Source: Alloacidobacterium sp963823845 (GTDB lineage Bacteria > Acidobacteriota > Terriglobia > Terriglobales > Acidobacteriaceae). From it: a stretch of 64,000 nt of DNA. The notes beneath the pieces were generated by a model, which made no database searches, was not told the origin of the DNA, and was given only the letters and a program-made list of their open reading frames with translations. How positions within the stretch are numbered: position 1 is the stretch's first letter; each line of letters begins with the position of its first letter. The position numbers and the translations under genes were made by a program. Positions 1 through 9,364 of the stretch are shown here, piece after piece. The stretch is taken from assembly GCA_963823845.1 (NCBI GenBank), contig CAWGND010000008.1, positions 930,001 to 994,000 on the forward strand. Reading direction: 5' to 3'.

Positions 1-1032
1 GATCAGGTCTGTGTTGCGGCAGCGGAGGCCCTGAATGTGCGGCTGGCATCGCGCGTCCCAGAAAGCCGTCCGGCAAACATGACTGCCTATATGCAATACC
101 TGAAGGGTGCCCACCTTCTCAAGAGGAGGCGGCCGGTCGATGTGCAACGAGCTTTTGAGTACTTTCGAGAGGCGATCCAGCTGGAGCCCGGTTATGCAGA
201 GCCTTATTACGGTGCTGCGATGTTCTACATCATCAATGCGGCATTTGGAGCGATGCCGCCCCTCGCCGCGTTGTCGGAAGCAGAAGACTTGGTATCGAGG
301 GGTCTGGCTCTGGACGAGGATTCAGTACGTCTCCACAGCACGTTGGGAATGCTGCGGATGTTCCAGTGGCGTTGGAACGAATCGGAAGAGGCGCACAGGC
401 GAGCGGTCAACATGGAACCGACGAATGCGTTTCCGCATATGGTGTGCGCCGTTCTTCATAGTTTCTGCGGCCGCCATAACGAAGCTATGTTGCATGCCGC
501 CAAGTCCGTCGAACTCGATCCGCTGGATTTGATGACGAACTACCGTCTACTCCAGGCTAATTATTATGCGCGCCGCTATGATGAGGCGGTCCGAGCAGGT
601 CGTATCGCGATTGAGCTTACGCCAGACTCGCCCTATACCTGTTTTTACCTGGCTTTGTCTCTGGCAGCCCTCGGCTTGAGAGATGAGGCCTGGAGCACTG
701 CGAACATGGGCGAGAAGCTGAACGATAAGCTTCCCCTCGGCGAGGGCTACTTCGGCTACCTTGCAGGAGTGCTGGGACACACAATCGAAGCCCGTGGCGT
801 GCTCGGTGATTTGCAGGCTCGTCGCGACAAGGGCTACCTCCCTGCCTTGCCGATTGCTTGGACTTATCTCGGTCTGGGAGAAACAGGGGCGTGTCTGGAG
901 TGTTTGGAAGCAGCGCTTGCTGAGCGCGAGCCGTATCTGGGATCGCTGATGGTCTTCCCCGGATATGACGCCATACGGAATCAACCAGAATTTAGGCGCT
1001 TGGCACGCGAACTCAGATTTCCGACTCAGTGA
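1..1032 (+). CDS. TPR-repeat protein, C-terminal part (cut by window edge)
   Basis: The reading frame is open from base 1, so the gene begins outside the window; a GTG at 37 is only an internal codon. The visible 343 residues are helical tetratricopeptide repeats, with units such as AFEYFREAIQLEPGYAEPYY, EEAHRRAVNMEPTNAFPH and EAVRAGRIAIELTPDSPYT, and they end in a short charged tail. In related bacteria this type of TPR tail usually follows a winged-helix DNA-binding domain and a TolB-like segment, or a kinase or cyclase domain. Which of these applies cannot be seen here. The TPR part would act as a protein-protein interaction scaffold. No partner gene is evident downstream. Confidence 0.8.
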   Translation, partial: DQVCVAAAEALNVRLASRVPESRPANMTAYMQYLKGAHLLKRRRPVDVQRAFEYFREAIQLEPGYAEPYYGAAMFYIINAAFGAMPPLAALSEAEDLVSRGLALDEDSVRLHSTLGMLRMFQWRWNESEEAHRRAVNMEPTNAFPHMVCAVLHSFCGRHNEAMLHAAKSVELDPLDLMTNYRLLQANYYARRYDEAVRAGRIAIELTPDSPYTCFYLALSLAALGLRDEAWSTANMGEKLNDKLPLGEGYFGYLAGVLGHTIEARGVLGDLQARRDKGYLPALPIAWTYLGLGETGACLECLEAALAEREPYLGSLMVFPGYDAIRNQPEFRRLARELRFPTQ

Positions 1033-1209
1033 GAATTCTCGTGTGCGCTGACATTAGTGGTGCCCATGCCCTGGACAGAATGTAGTCTCCGTTCGCAATT
1101 CGACCTTCGCGTATTGCCGCCGGAACACCACGCTTGTCGCTTTCGAGTGATTAGGCTGGGCCGCATTGAACCGAGAGAGCTCATTTAACATGGACCAACT
1201 CGCATCGCT

Positions 1210-1320
1210 TTGTGGATCGTTTCTTCGCTGGCTCTGATGCTGCAAAGTTCACCAGACTATCCAACAAAGCCCGTGCGGCTGATCGAGCCGTTCGGGGCGG
1301 GCGGAGGATCCGATTTTAAG
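1210..1320 (+). pseudogene. TctC/Bug-family solute-binding protein, N-terminal remnant
   Basis: Between 1033 and 1515 the only recognisable coding signal is a short frame reading YPTKPVRLIEPFGAGGGSD. This closely resembles the conserved start of mature tripartite tricarboxylate transporter receptors (typically YPxKPVRLIVPFxPGGxxD). A hydrophobic run resembling the end of a signal peptide precedes it. Homology stops after GGGSDF and the frame ends at 1404 in unrelated sequence. This is most likely a decayed gene head. No TctA or TctB membrane genes are nearby. The remaining intergenic sequence shows nothing else I recognise. Confidence 0.6.
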
Positions 1321-1515
1321 TCTTTCCGCTTTCCGTCGCTACAGTTTCATTTGCGATCAAAAAGACGGTGCAAACTCTGCTTCGACACTGCGATGTCAAA
1401 TTGACGCTCCAGTTTTACAGCCACGCTGTCAGCCAGGATCGCATGGCCGCCACGGGGGAAATGTTAATTACGATTCTCAGCGACGCGGCGGGTTATACTC
1501 GACGGTGCCCATCCT

Positions 1516-3051
1516 TTAGCCGCTGAGTCGTGCAGGATCAGCCGAGTGAGGGAGGCGCATGGCCCGTAAATTTGGCCGCCTCCGCAATGCAAGCACGATT
1601 AGAATGACGATGACAATTTGAGGCAGCAGGATAATCGCCGCGACAAGTCTCGGATCCACGGACGCGGGTACCACAATATTGAGTATCACCCAGGCCAGGA
1701 GTACACCGAACAGCGTCTTGAGCGTGGGTGTAACCGTGGCCGCCAGCAGGGTGAGAAACCACAGCACGGGGATGACTGCATACAGCGGGAGGAACGGGCT
1801 GCGCAGCGACGCCAAAATCAGGATCGTCAGCCATGCCAGTGGTTCCTGTTCGCGGGTCAGCGTTCGCCTCGCGACAAAGACTGTAGCGGCCAAGAGAATC
1901 AGCGTGTAAATCCAGCCTACGATCTTCATTGTGCCGAACGACGCGCCGGTCACACCAAACAGGCGCAGTTTTAACGCCCTCCCGGGGACGGAGAAGTTTT
2001 GCGCAATGGGCCAGGGGCGGCGAAACGCCACGAAGGCCTCGCCTCCCAGTAGCCTGGGCAGATGATCGAGAAATGCCTTATAGGGAGCCCATCCAGTGTC
2101 CACCAGTGAGATCGCTATCAGGGCAATGCACAGTCCGACCGTCCAAGCAAGAGCGCGCCACTTGCGCTGTACCAGCAGGTAAACCAGCAGCAGACATGGG
2201 AACAACTTGCTCACTGTCGCGTATGCCAGCAGTGCGCCACCGGCCGCATAACGACGCTGCGCGAGCAACACCATCGCGATCATCGCAAGCGAAGACACGA
2301 TCGCCTGCAAGTTGCCAACCTGCAAGGTTGCGATCATTATATCGGAGGCCAACACGAGCGGGGAGAACAGCAACGCGCGTGTGCCTGCCACCGGCCCCAG
2401 CATCCGGGCAACAACAAGCAGCCCAATGACCAGCACCGCGCCATTCAACGCAAACCAGACCATACGGAAGCGAAGGAAGTCCGGCACCAAAATCGCAAGC
2501 GTGCGAGGAAGCAGAAGGAACGGTGGCGGATACTCGTAGACGTCGATGTCGAACGATCCGATGGGTCGCGGCTTCCGCGGAACGGTTGGACCCTCGTCCG
2601 GGAAGGAATACAGTTCCCAGGCATATATGTTGGGCACAGTTGCCACTGATCTAGCAGCCACGTAGTAAGCGGACAGGCAGGAGTGTTTGGCCGGGAGTCC
2701 AAGCCCGCGCGAAGGACTAACGGCGCAGCCGACCGCCGCAGGGTTAACGATGAATACGCACAGACGGACCAACTGGAAGAGCGCCGCAAGAGTTGCCAGC
2801 CCGGATATGACGTTCAAGACGCGGGAGTTCCCTCCTTCATCCACCGGAACAATCGGGCGCCACCAGAAGAACCAGGCGACGAATGCCGCAATACCCACTG
2901 CCACAATAACAGCGATTAGCCTGGATCCCGTGAAGCCCATTGCCGCAGCGAACGCGAAAATCCCAAAAGCACAGGCGAGTGACAGTGCTATCAGAGCGCG
3001 CAGGAATCGAGCGGTAGCGGTTCCGGGAGGCTCGGTAGTTTGGGTGGGCAT
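1516..3051 (-). CDS. GT87-type (DUF2029) integral membrane glycosyltransferase
   Basis: The 511-residue protein is almost entirely hydrophobic, with about ten to twelve predicted membrane spans. It has hallmarks of the DUF2029/GT87 family, whose known members are polyprenyl-phosphate-mannose-dependent mannosyltransferases: a YEYPPPFLLL loop after the first spans, a VGNLQA segment and an SKLFP segment. The family transfers sugars from a lipid carrier on the outer face of the inner membrane. Acceptor and sugar cannot be told from sequence. The first 15 residues are polar and the ATG start at 3051 looks reasonable. It stands alone: upstream lies 250 bp of unassigned sequence and the next gene is an amidohydrolase on the same strand. 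Confidence 0.75.
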   Translation of the reverse strand: MPTQTTEPPGTATARFLRALIALSLACAFGIFAFAAAMGFTGSRLIAVIVAVGIAAFVAWFFWWRPIVPVDEGGNSRVLNVISGLATLAALFQLVRLCVFIVNPAAVGCAVSPSRGLGLPAKHSCLSAYYVAARSVATVPNIYAWELYSFPDEGPTVPRKPRPIGSFDIDVYEYPPPFLLLPRTLAILVPDFLRFRMVWFALNGAVLVIGLLVVARMLGPVAGTRALLFSPLVLASDIMIATLQVGNLQAIVSSLAMIAMVLLAQRRYAAGGALLAYATVSKLFPCLLLVYLLVQRKWRALAWTVGLCIALIAISLVDTGWAPYKAFLDHLPRLLGGEAFVAFRRPWPIAQNFSVPGRALKLRLFGVTGASFGTMKIVGWIYTLILLAATVFVARRTLTREQEPLAWLTILILASLRSPFLPLYAVIPVLWFLTLLAATVTPTLKTLFGVLLAWVILNIVVPASVDPRLVAAIILLPQIVIVILIVLALRRRPNLRAMRLPHSADPARLSG

Positions 3052-3301
3052 GTGTACCCTTCTAATCGTTCATGTGCGAGTCATCTTGTCTTGGAGTCTA
3101 GTCACGGGATTCGGTCGTCACTCTACTCAGTTCCGGGTTTACCTGTCTATTTTTTGAAGTCCGCATCGCCGATTTGATCGGCCGGAGTATCGTCGTATTT
3201 TGTACCTTCATTCCCCTCTTCGCGTTCAGAGAATTGCGGAGGGCGCCTGCTTTTTCTCGATTCATTCACCTTAGAGTGGCACACCACTTGTTCGTTCCTA
3301 T

Positions 3302-5293
3302 CTAGTGGTCTTCAACACAGCGCTCAAAATATCGATCACGATATTCTTCCTCATCGAAGGGATTTCCATCTCCCTGAATCTGATTGAGATTTGCGGGATA
3401 GAGTCCAAAAGGCGGCATGTCGTCTGCGATCAAGCCCGTACGCGCAGAAACATCGCCTCCCAGTAAGTGAAAAAAGAAGTGATCGCTCTCTACCAAGATT
3501 GGCGAGAGTTGTATGCCTTCCAGGTTCAGCCGGCCATCCGGGACTAGTCCCGCGAAGAAAGCTAGCTCGCCGCGGAATTGGGCATCGGTCAGGGGAGCAG
3601 CACCAGGGATGTTCGCCTTGAGGTAACTGTAGGTGTTGGAGTTGTCCGCCGGACCACCGCCAGCCGGTGGGTTGTCGCCTCCAAGAGCCGTGAGCGCCGC
3701 TCCAAGGGTCTGTTGCAAATAAGCGAAAGTTTCGGTGCCTTTTGGTAGAGCCGGATTCGTGACATCGATCCCCTTCCGGATATGGTTACACTCGCTCACC
3801 GCTATCTCATAGCTAGTTGGTTTGAGTGCCGCCATAAGGTCAACATCGCCGGATCGCGGCTCGCCATTGACGAGCACTAATCGGACATCTCCCTCCGTCG
3901 CATCAATTAAATTGCGATAGGGAGAATCAGGCACGTCTCTCGCAGACTGCCGATTCGGTCTCGTAATGACAACCAAATCCGCGAATTTACCCGTCTCGAT
4001 CGAGCCGACCTTTTGACTCCAGCGAAGCGTCTTCGCCGGATTGCTTGTCACCATTTCGACCAGCTGTTTATCCAACGCGATCTCTGCGAGGCGGCGTGCA
4101 TCACCGGTCTTGCCTTTTATGCTGAAGTTCGGGACAATGTCGCGGTCGAGGCCAAGCAGCCGCGAATCCCGCAATGCGATGTCGGCGATTTTTAGTTCGT
4201 CCAAAAGACTACGAGACCCGCTGGGACTCCAATCGGTACCGAGCGACACCGTTACGCCTTCCTTCAGGGCGTGGTAGACGAGTGCCGTCTGTCCGTACAG
4301 CAGCAGGTTTGAAAGCGGTGACCAGACTAGTTTGGCCCCCAGGCCGTCGCCCGTGCCGTCCAGTCGGATGCTCGGTGCGGCGCGCATGGCAGCAAAGTCC
4401 GCGTCTTCTAGGCCATTACCTTGGACAATTACGGTCATGTCCGTCAGCAGCCCCTTCGAGACTAGGGACGCGAATTCCCCGCGAGAGGATGTTGTGTCAC
4501 CTGGTCGCCGTTGACCGTCGCGAACTCCTTCGGCTAAATGTGTTAGCCAAGCGTCAATCTGGCCGTTCCGCATCCCGGTTATCAAATTGGCGAGATCACT
4601 TCCCGTCAAAAGGTCTATCGAGGGAACACGGGATACCACTGCCTGACGCCCAAAGTTCAGGCTTTGCACATTGCGGATCATGAGGTTATCTGTAGCAGGA
4701 TCGGGCAGTCCGTCCTGGAACGCCGTCTCACCGCCCAGCATCGCTTTGATCTCAGAGTATTTTACGATCTCGGAAGTCAGTCCGAGTCCAAGGGTCAGAA
4801 TCAACTGAGGTGTATCGACGAGCCGCCGGTATTCCGGAGGTGAGGTCAGCGAGACATTATTCCATTGATATCGATTCGCATAGGGCTCGGTGCCGAGAGG
4901 CCGGCCCAAACCACTTTGCACATCCGACGAAGGCGCTGGCCATGGATCCAGTACATCGTAGGTCGGATGATTGTGCAGATTGATGAGTCCTGGGAAAATC
5001 AGCGCCTGCGCGCCCAACTCGATGGCAGTCGCATTGCCTACTGGCGTCCCAATCGGAGCTATCTTGCCTCTCCAGATCGCCACGATCATCCCATTCCGAA
5101 CAAGCACGTTGCCATCCTGAACAATCGTGCCTGCAGTATCCATGGTGACAATCGTTCCATGGAGAACCATGCCTCGTGTTGGATCGAACGTTTGTTGCGG
5201 GTAGGCAGCGCTCAGCGCATGCAAGTTGACAAGAGCGGAAATCACGATGCACCTGGCGAAGACGTTGCCAAACGTTGAGCAGTAACTGTTCAT
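3302..5293 (-). CDS. secreted amidohydrolase-family protein with altered metal site
   Basis: The 663-residue protein has an N-terminal hydrophobic leader (about residues 10-31) followed by an amidohydrolase composite-domain fold. Visible landmarks are PGLINLHNHP (His107, His109), WLTHLAEG (His252) and SLGTDWSPSG (Asp354), then a NPAKTLRW...GSIETGKFADLVV region typical of the C-terminal beta sandwich. In TrzN/AtzA-like relatives the strand before the fourth ligand reads VHGxxL; here it is VQGNGL, so residue 291 is Gln, not His. The protein is also longer than usual (about 450), with an extra C-terminal region of some 170 residues. Substrate is unknown. The start lies beside an inverted copy of another gene's promoter, so its own promoter region may be rearranged. 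Confidence 0.75.
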   Translation of the reverse strand: MNSYCSTFGNVFARCIVISALVNLHALSAAYPQQTFDPTRGMVLHGTIVTMDTAGTIVQDGNVLVRNGMIVAIWRGKIAPIGTPVGNATAIELGAQALIFPGLINLHNHPTYDVLDPWPAPSSDVQSGLGRPLGTEPYANRYQWNNVSLTSPPEYRRLVDTPQLILTLGLGLTSEIVKYSEIKAMLGGETAFQDGLPDPATDNLMIRNVQSLNFGRQAVVSRVPSIDLLTGSDLANLITGMRNGQIDAWLTHLAEGVRDGQRRPGDTTSSRGEFASLVSKGLLTDMTVIVQGNGLEDADFAAMRAAPSIRLDGTGDGLGAKLVWSPLSNLLLYGQTALVYHALKEGVTVSLGTDWSPSGSRSLLDELKIADIALRDSRLLGLDRDIVPNFSIKGKTGDARRLAEIALDKQLVEMVTSNPAKTLRWSQKVGSIETGKFADLVVITRPNRQSARDVPDSPYRNLIDATEGDVRLVLVNGEPRSGDVDLMAALKPTSYEIAVSECNHIRKGIDVTNPALPKGTETFAYLQQTLGAALTALGGDNPPAGGGPADNSNTYSYLKANIPGAAPLTDAQFRGELAFFAGLVPDGRLNLEGIQLSPILVESDHFFFHLLGGDVSARTGLIADDMPPFGLYPANLNQIQGDGNPFDEEEYRDRYFERCVEDH

Positions 5294-5298
5294 GGCTT

Positions 5299-5640
5299 TT
5301 ACCTCGATCGGACGGGAGCATGTTGAATCGGCCTGGGATCAATTGTCTTCAATCAGTCCTCAACAAATTCTCATGTTTTCTCAAGCGGCACCAATGAGAC
5401 AGCGATTCAAGCACTTGTATGAGTTTGGATCCTTCCGGATCGATCCAGGAAAACAACTTCCCTTGCGGACCGATGATGCGTTTCCGCTAGTTAGCAAGGT
5501 GTTTGACTTACTCCTGGTGCAAGTGCACAGGGTCCGGAGGTCATGTCTAAAAGACGAGTTGATGAAGACAGTCTGGCCGGACAGCTTCGTGGAGGAGTCC
5601 AATCTCCGCAAAGCATCTTCCTGATAACGGTGATTTTGTA
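5299..5640 (+). pseudogene. decayed inverted copy of a winged-helix regulator head and its promoter
   Basis: From about 5299 the plus strand repeats, in inverted orientation, the upstream region and first codons of the winged-helix/TPR gene ending at 8150. The copy includes the bases before the start and an ATG at 5394. The frame reads HLYEFGSFRIDPGKQL and later LMKTVWPDSFVEESNL, matching that protein at roughly 75-80 percent. Relative to the intact copy there is a one-base loss near 5527, a compensating extra base near 5551 and a further loss near 5607, after which the frame stops. The rest of the gap to 5786 has no recognisable coding content. This is gene debris from an inverted duplication, not a functional regulator. 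Confidence 0.8.
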
Positions 5641-5786
5641 TTCAATGAGTATCATTGCAGTATCAAGTGATGCCGGAGGGTCTCTCACATCCACGGAAAA
5701 ATCTGGAAACGTAACGACGAGTCCAGAAAAGAAACGTGGTCAAGGCATCAAATCGGGAACCCTGGCGTCGTCGGCGCGAAGCTGGT

Positions 5787-8150
5787 TCAGCGGGCACTGC
5801 CTAATTGCGTGTACTCAGTTTTGGCCTGCTTAAGAATACGCAAGTCCGCGTCAGCGTTCTTCCATAGGCTCAGGAACTCTCGATAATGCGCGAGGCTCTT
5901 GTCAGTATCTCCAGTCATCGCGCTGGCGCGCGCGAGACCAAGATGAGCCAGCGGCCAGTAGACGTCTATTGCGACGACCCCGCGGTTGTCGAGGATCTTC
6001 TGGAACTGTGCCGTAGCTTCTTTCCCGGATTTCATTTCTAAATAGGCCAAGCCACGATAGTAGAGTGTGGTGCCACCGGCGTCGGTGCCGAGATCGTAGG
6101 GAAGCGCCGGCTGGAGTTCCTTTATCGCCGCGGCGGGATTCCCGCGGTCCAACTTGATGGCTGCTCCTACACTGGGAAAGACCACGTTGTTCAGCGCTGT
6201 GCCCAGGTTCGGCTGTTTGATCAATTCGTTCAGCAGTTCTTCCGCACGGCGTGAGTCACCGGCCCGGGCGAGCGCGAGAGTTGCAAAGGCATTATGGCGA
6301 GGAGAGGACGGCATCGTCCGGATGGACAAGTCCGCCAATGCGCGGGCCTCTGGCATGTCGCCCAGTTCGGCATCAAACTGCGCCTGTCCATTGATGATAG
6401 CGACTGCCTGCTCCTGGAGTCCCTGCCGAAGGGCGATGTCACGCGCGCGTTGAAATAGTTCGCGAGAAATGCGAAGTTCGCCCAAACTCAGAGCTGCTTT
6501 CGCGCGGAAATAGGTGTTGGCGCTTTCCTGAGGTTTGCCCTTAAACCAGTCGATCTCCCGCTGCGCGACCACGTCATCGCCTTCAACAAACGCAATGCGA
6601 TAGAGCACCTGATGGGTCCACGAGCTATCGATTTTTTCAGCAATGGCCCTTTCGCAGATTGCCTTTGCCTCCGCAAAACGTGTGGCTCGTTCATAAGCGC
6701 GGCTCAGCGACGCATAGCCAAGCGCGTGGTTAGGGTTCAGCCGCAAGGCCTGCTGGCCTGCCTCGATCGCGTTCTCCAGCTGGCCAATTTCCACGTACCC
6801 GCTGCTAAGACTGTTGAAGGCGAAGAAGTCGTGTGGGTATACCTCTGTCCACAGCCTGAAAGTTTCGTTCGCCTTGTCAATTTCCCTGGTTGCATCTTCG
6901 TAATAGTGCGCCTGAATATAGAATTTCTCCTTCTCGCTCACGCGCTCCCGCCGCTCAAAGGCTTTGTGGAGGTAATCGCTAGCAAGATCGGGTTGGCTGA
7001 GGTTGCTGTAAACCGTGCCTAACCTGGCGTAGGCGATGGCGAAGTCCGGATCCAGCTCAATCGCCATCTTGTAGAAAGAAATACTCTCCGCCTCCTGGCC
7101 CTGAGCCCGCTTCTTGTCACCTGAGGTATACGCCTTGAGCGCTGAGAGGGACCTGGTAGTCGCCTGTTCGATGGGCGTATCAAACTTCTCAATGGACGGG
7201 AGGGATTCGCCCAGCTTCCGACGCAGCGACGGGATCAATTGTCCAAGCCGTCTCAGGACTTGCTCTCTGTTGGTTGCTTTGATCTCTTCGTGGGCCAGTT
7301 TGGTTCCGGTGAGGCAGTTGATGGCATCCAGGTCGAGTAGGTATTTGTCTCCAAGACTGAGGATCGAACCACCGACTACTACCTTCGCTCCCGCTCGCTC
7401 GCATGCGTCACGCGCAATGGGTGGCACGAGCCGTTCATCGGGTGAACGGCCCATCAGGACCAACGTCTTCCGAGTATCACTGTCTGGCACAACGTTGAAA
7501 TAGGGAGACTCCGCCAGCTTCACAATGAGTGCCTGCTTCAACGTGTCGTCGAAAACTGGCTCTCCCGTGGTATTTACGAAATCAGACACCAGAACCAGGT
7601 CTGCTTCGTTCAAGGCTGGCTGCCGACGCATATGAAGGAAGAAGACCGAAGCAACCGCTCCTACGACAACGATCGCGCCTGCGCTAAGGAGCAAGTACCA
7701 GGGCCTTCGCGGCAGCCTCGAAAGGAGAGAGATGAAAGAGGCACTCTTTCGCGCGATGTCGGTTTCTTCGATAGTCACTCTATGAATGGAGTGGCGCTCT
7801 ACCAACACGTCGTCGCCGTCGACTATCTCTCTCACTTTCTCCGCGAAGCGATAGCCTCGGCCCGGAACCGTGACAATGTACCGGTGGTCCTGGGCCGTCT
7901 CCCCCAGAGCCTTGCGCAACAGGAAGATGTTTTGGCTGAGATTGGACTCTTCCACGAAGCTGTCCGGCCAAACCGTCTTCATCAGATCGTCTTTGGACAC
8001 TACTTCCTGACCCTGCTGTACCAGCACCAGGAGTATGTCAAACACCTTGCCAGGTAGCGGAACCGTCTCATCGCCCCGCAACAGGAGTCGTTTCCCAGGA
8101 TCGATGCGGTAGGGGCCGAACTCGTACAAGTGCTTGATTTGCTGTCTCAT
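5787..8150 (-). CDS. winged-helix DNA-binding / transmembrane / TPR regulator
   Basis: The 787-residue protein has three parts. Residues 8-105 form an OmpR/CadC-type winged helix (DPGKRLLLRGDETVPL, VFDILLVLVQ, DLMKTVWPDSFVEESNL, YIVTVPGRGYRF). A single membrane span lies near residues 148-172. A long TolB-like plus TPR region follows, with motifs such as FYKMAIELDPDFAIAYARLG and AIEAGQQALRLNPNHALGY. This CadC-like layout suggests a membrane-anchored transcription factor that binds DNA in the cytoplasm and senses through its outer part; ligand and target are unknown. No receiver domain is present. Acidobacteria carry many such paralogues. Pieces of the same gene type occur at 5299-5640 and 21202-21312. 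Confidence 0.85.
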   Translation of the reverse strand: MRQQIKHLYEFGPYRIDPGKRLLLRGDETVPLPGKVFDILLVLVQQGQEVVSKDDLMKTVWPDSFVEESNLSQNIFLLRKALGETAQDHRYIVTVPGRGYRFAEKVREIVDGDDVLVERHSIHRVTIEETDIARKSASFISLLSRLPRRPWYLLLSAGAIVVVGAVASVFFLHMRRQPALNEADLVLVSDFVNTTGEPVFDDTLKQALIVKLAESPYFNVVPDSDTRKTLVLMGRSPDERLVPPIARDACERAGAKVVVGGSILSLGDKYLLDLDAINCLTGTKLAHEEIKATNREQVLRRLGQLIPSLRRKLGESLPSIEKFDTPIEQATTRSLSALKAYTSGDKKRAQGQEAESISFYKMAIELDPDFAIAYARLGTVYSNLSQPDLASDYLHKAFERRERVSEKEKFYIQAHYYEDATREIDKANETFRLWTEVYPHDFFAFNSLSSGYVEIGQLENAIEAGQQALRLNPNHALGYASLSRAYERATRFAEAKAICERAIAEKIDSSWTHQVLYRIAFVEGDDVVAQREIDWFKGKPQESANTYFRAKAALSLGELRISRELFQRARDIALRQGLQEQAVAIINGQAQFDAELGDMPEARALADLSIRTMPSSPRHNAFATLALARAGDSRRAEELLNELIKQPNLGTALNNVVFPSVGAAIKLDRGNPAAAIKELQPALPYDLGTDAGGTTLYYRGLAYLEMKSGKEATAQFQKILDNRGVVAIDVYWPLAHLGLARASAMTGDTDKSLAHYREFLSLWKNADADLRILKQAKTEYTQLGSAR

Positions 8151-8243
8151 AAGTACCGCTTGAGAAAGCTTGAGAATTTATTGAGGCCTGATTGAAGACA
8201 GTTGATCCCAGTCCGATTCAACATGTTCTCGTTCGATGGGAGT
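7921..8243 (-). repeat. inverted partner of the 5299-5640 copy (promoter plus winged-helix head)
   Basis: This arm contains the intact start and upstream region of the winged-helix/TPR gene. Its reverse complement aligns with 5299-5620, including about 95 bases of non-coding sequence before the ATG. The two arms face each other across the 2.3-kb body of the gene, forming a large imperfect inverted repeat. Confidence 0.75.
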
Positions 8244-8334
8244 CGGACCCCGAAGATCGATGTGGACTGCAATCTATCACAGAGTATTCGGCTGGGTGAA
8301 GGAACACCGCAATCCGGTGAATGACCTCCACCGG

Positions 8335-8571
8335 ATGCAGATCACGGTCGAAACCCACACGATGACGATCATCCGCCCGAGTCATTCACGCCGCTGGTGC
8401 CGAAAATGCGCTCGCGAAGTGGAAGTGGCACCAATCGGGGAAGCCGGTCAGTTGATCGGGATGACGCAGCTCGTACTCCAGGAATGCGCTGAGACGCAGA
8501 AATGGCACGTAATGGAAGACGTGGACGGATCAATACAGGTCTGCTTGGACTCGGTGATTCGGTCTGGGTGA
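8335..8571 (+). CDS. small CxxC protein of unknown function
   Basis: I place the start at the ATG at 8335 (MQITVETHTM), giving 78 residues. The frame extends further upstream but without family-like sequence. The protein has one CxxC pair (WCRKCAREVEV) and two further cysteines (LQECAE, QVCLDS), suggesting a small metal-binding or redox-sensitive fold. Short proteins of this look occur in acidobacterial genomes, but I cannot assign a function. The second half is repeated at 27980-28107, where the first half has been lost. It lies between a winged-helix regulator and a secreted protein gene, and a separate expression unit is possible. Confidence 0.5.
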   Translation: MQITVETHTMTIIRPSHSRRWCRKCAREVEVAPIGEAGQLIGMTQLVLQECAETQKWHVMEDVDGSIQVCLDSVIRSG

Positions 8572-8674
8572 ACACAGTAGTCAGGTCATCCAACGACGAA
8601 ATGCCTGGTCGCTGAGGTACTCATTCGCAACATTCGATGGAGCGTCGCGCTACGCAGAAATGAGGACTTTTAAC

Positions 8675-9364
8675 ATGATGAAAAAGCTTGTGATGATTGC
8701 ATTCGGTTTGACAGTAAGCTGCGCAGCGGCGCAGTCGTTGAAGTCCCAGGATCCCGCCCCACTCCAATCAGGAGTTAACAGCGGAATCGTCGACAATTTT
8801 GTGGGCCCACACTATTGGTACTTCGTCGGAGGTCCGGGTGACGTGCACGTCGTGGTGCGATTCAAGTCCATGGGACTTTTCGGCAACCCGATTCGCACCC
8901 CCTTGACCGCTACCCTTTATGACGAGCAAAGAACCTGGCATGTCACCAAGGTTGTGACCTCGGAGAAGGACATGGCCAAACAAACCTTCACCGGAAAACT
9001 GGACAAGAAATTGAAGACGCTCATCAGCATCGCAGCGCCCTCAGACGCCCTGGTTCGCACTGGCGGCGCATATGAGATCGAAGCCACCGGCGCAGTCCAG
9101 TTTTACCCGGCGAAAGCCGGCGGCGATCCCATCATCCAGACATTCCTGGCTAAATTGAATAGCTATGGCGCCACCAAGTTTCTTGCGGATGGCACTGTGC
9201 AAGGATCAGACGGCTCAAGCGGAACCTGGAAGGCTTTCGACATCGAGCACCACATCTACACGGTCACCATCGGAGGACTTCGTTTGTCGGTAAAGTATCT
9301 CCCCGGCCGAGGGCTCGTCGATCCGGACGACCCCGAAATGATCAAATTCCAGGAGCTACGCTGA
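8675..9364 (+). CDS. secreted protein of unknown function (copy 1)
   Basis: The start is set at ATG 8675 because an AGGA sits about eight bases upstream and the equivalent ATG (28210) is kept in the second copy; the frame also has an ATG at 8660. The 229-residue product starts MMKKLVMIAFGLTV and has a signal peptide ending near AAAQ. The mature part contains YWYFVGGPGDVHVVVRFKSM and later GLRLSVKYLPGRGLVDP, mostly predicted beta strand. I do not recognise a family. It differs from copy 2 by about four residues only, although the adjacent transporter genes diverge strongly. A role next to the MFS transporter and methyltransferase is suggested only by position. Confidence 0.7.
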   Translation: MMKKLVMIAFGLTVSCAAAQSLKSQDPAPLQSGVNSGIVDNFVGPHYWYFVGGPGDVHVVVRFKSMGLFGNPIRTPLTATLYDEQRTWHVTKVVTSEKDMAKQTFTGKLDKKLKTLISIAAPSDALVRTGGAYEIEATGAVQFYPAKAGGDPIIQTFLAKLNSYGATKFLADGTVQGSDGSSGTWKAFDIEHHIYTVTIGGLRLSVKYLPGRGLVDPDDPEMIKFQELR

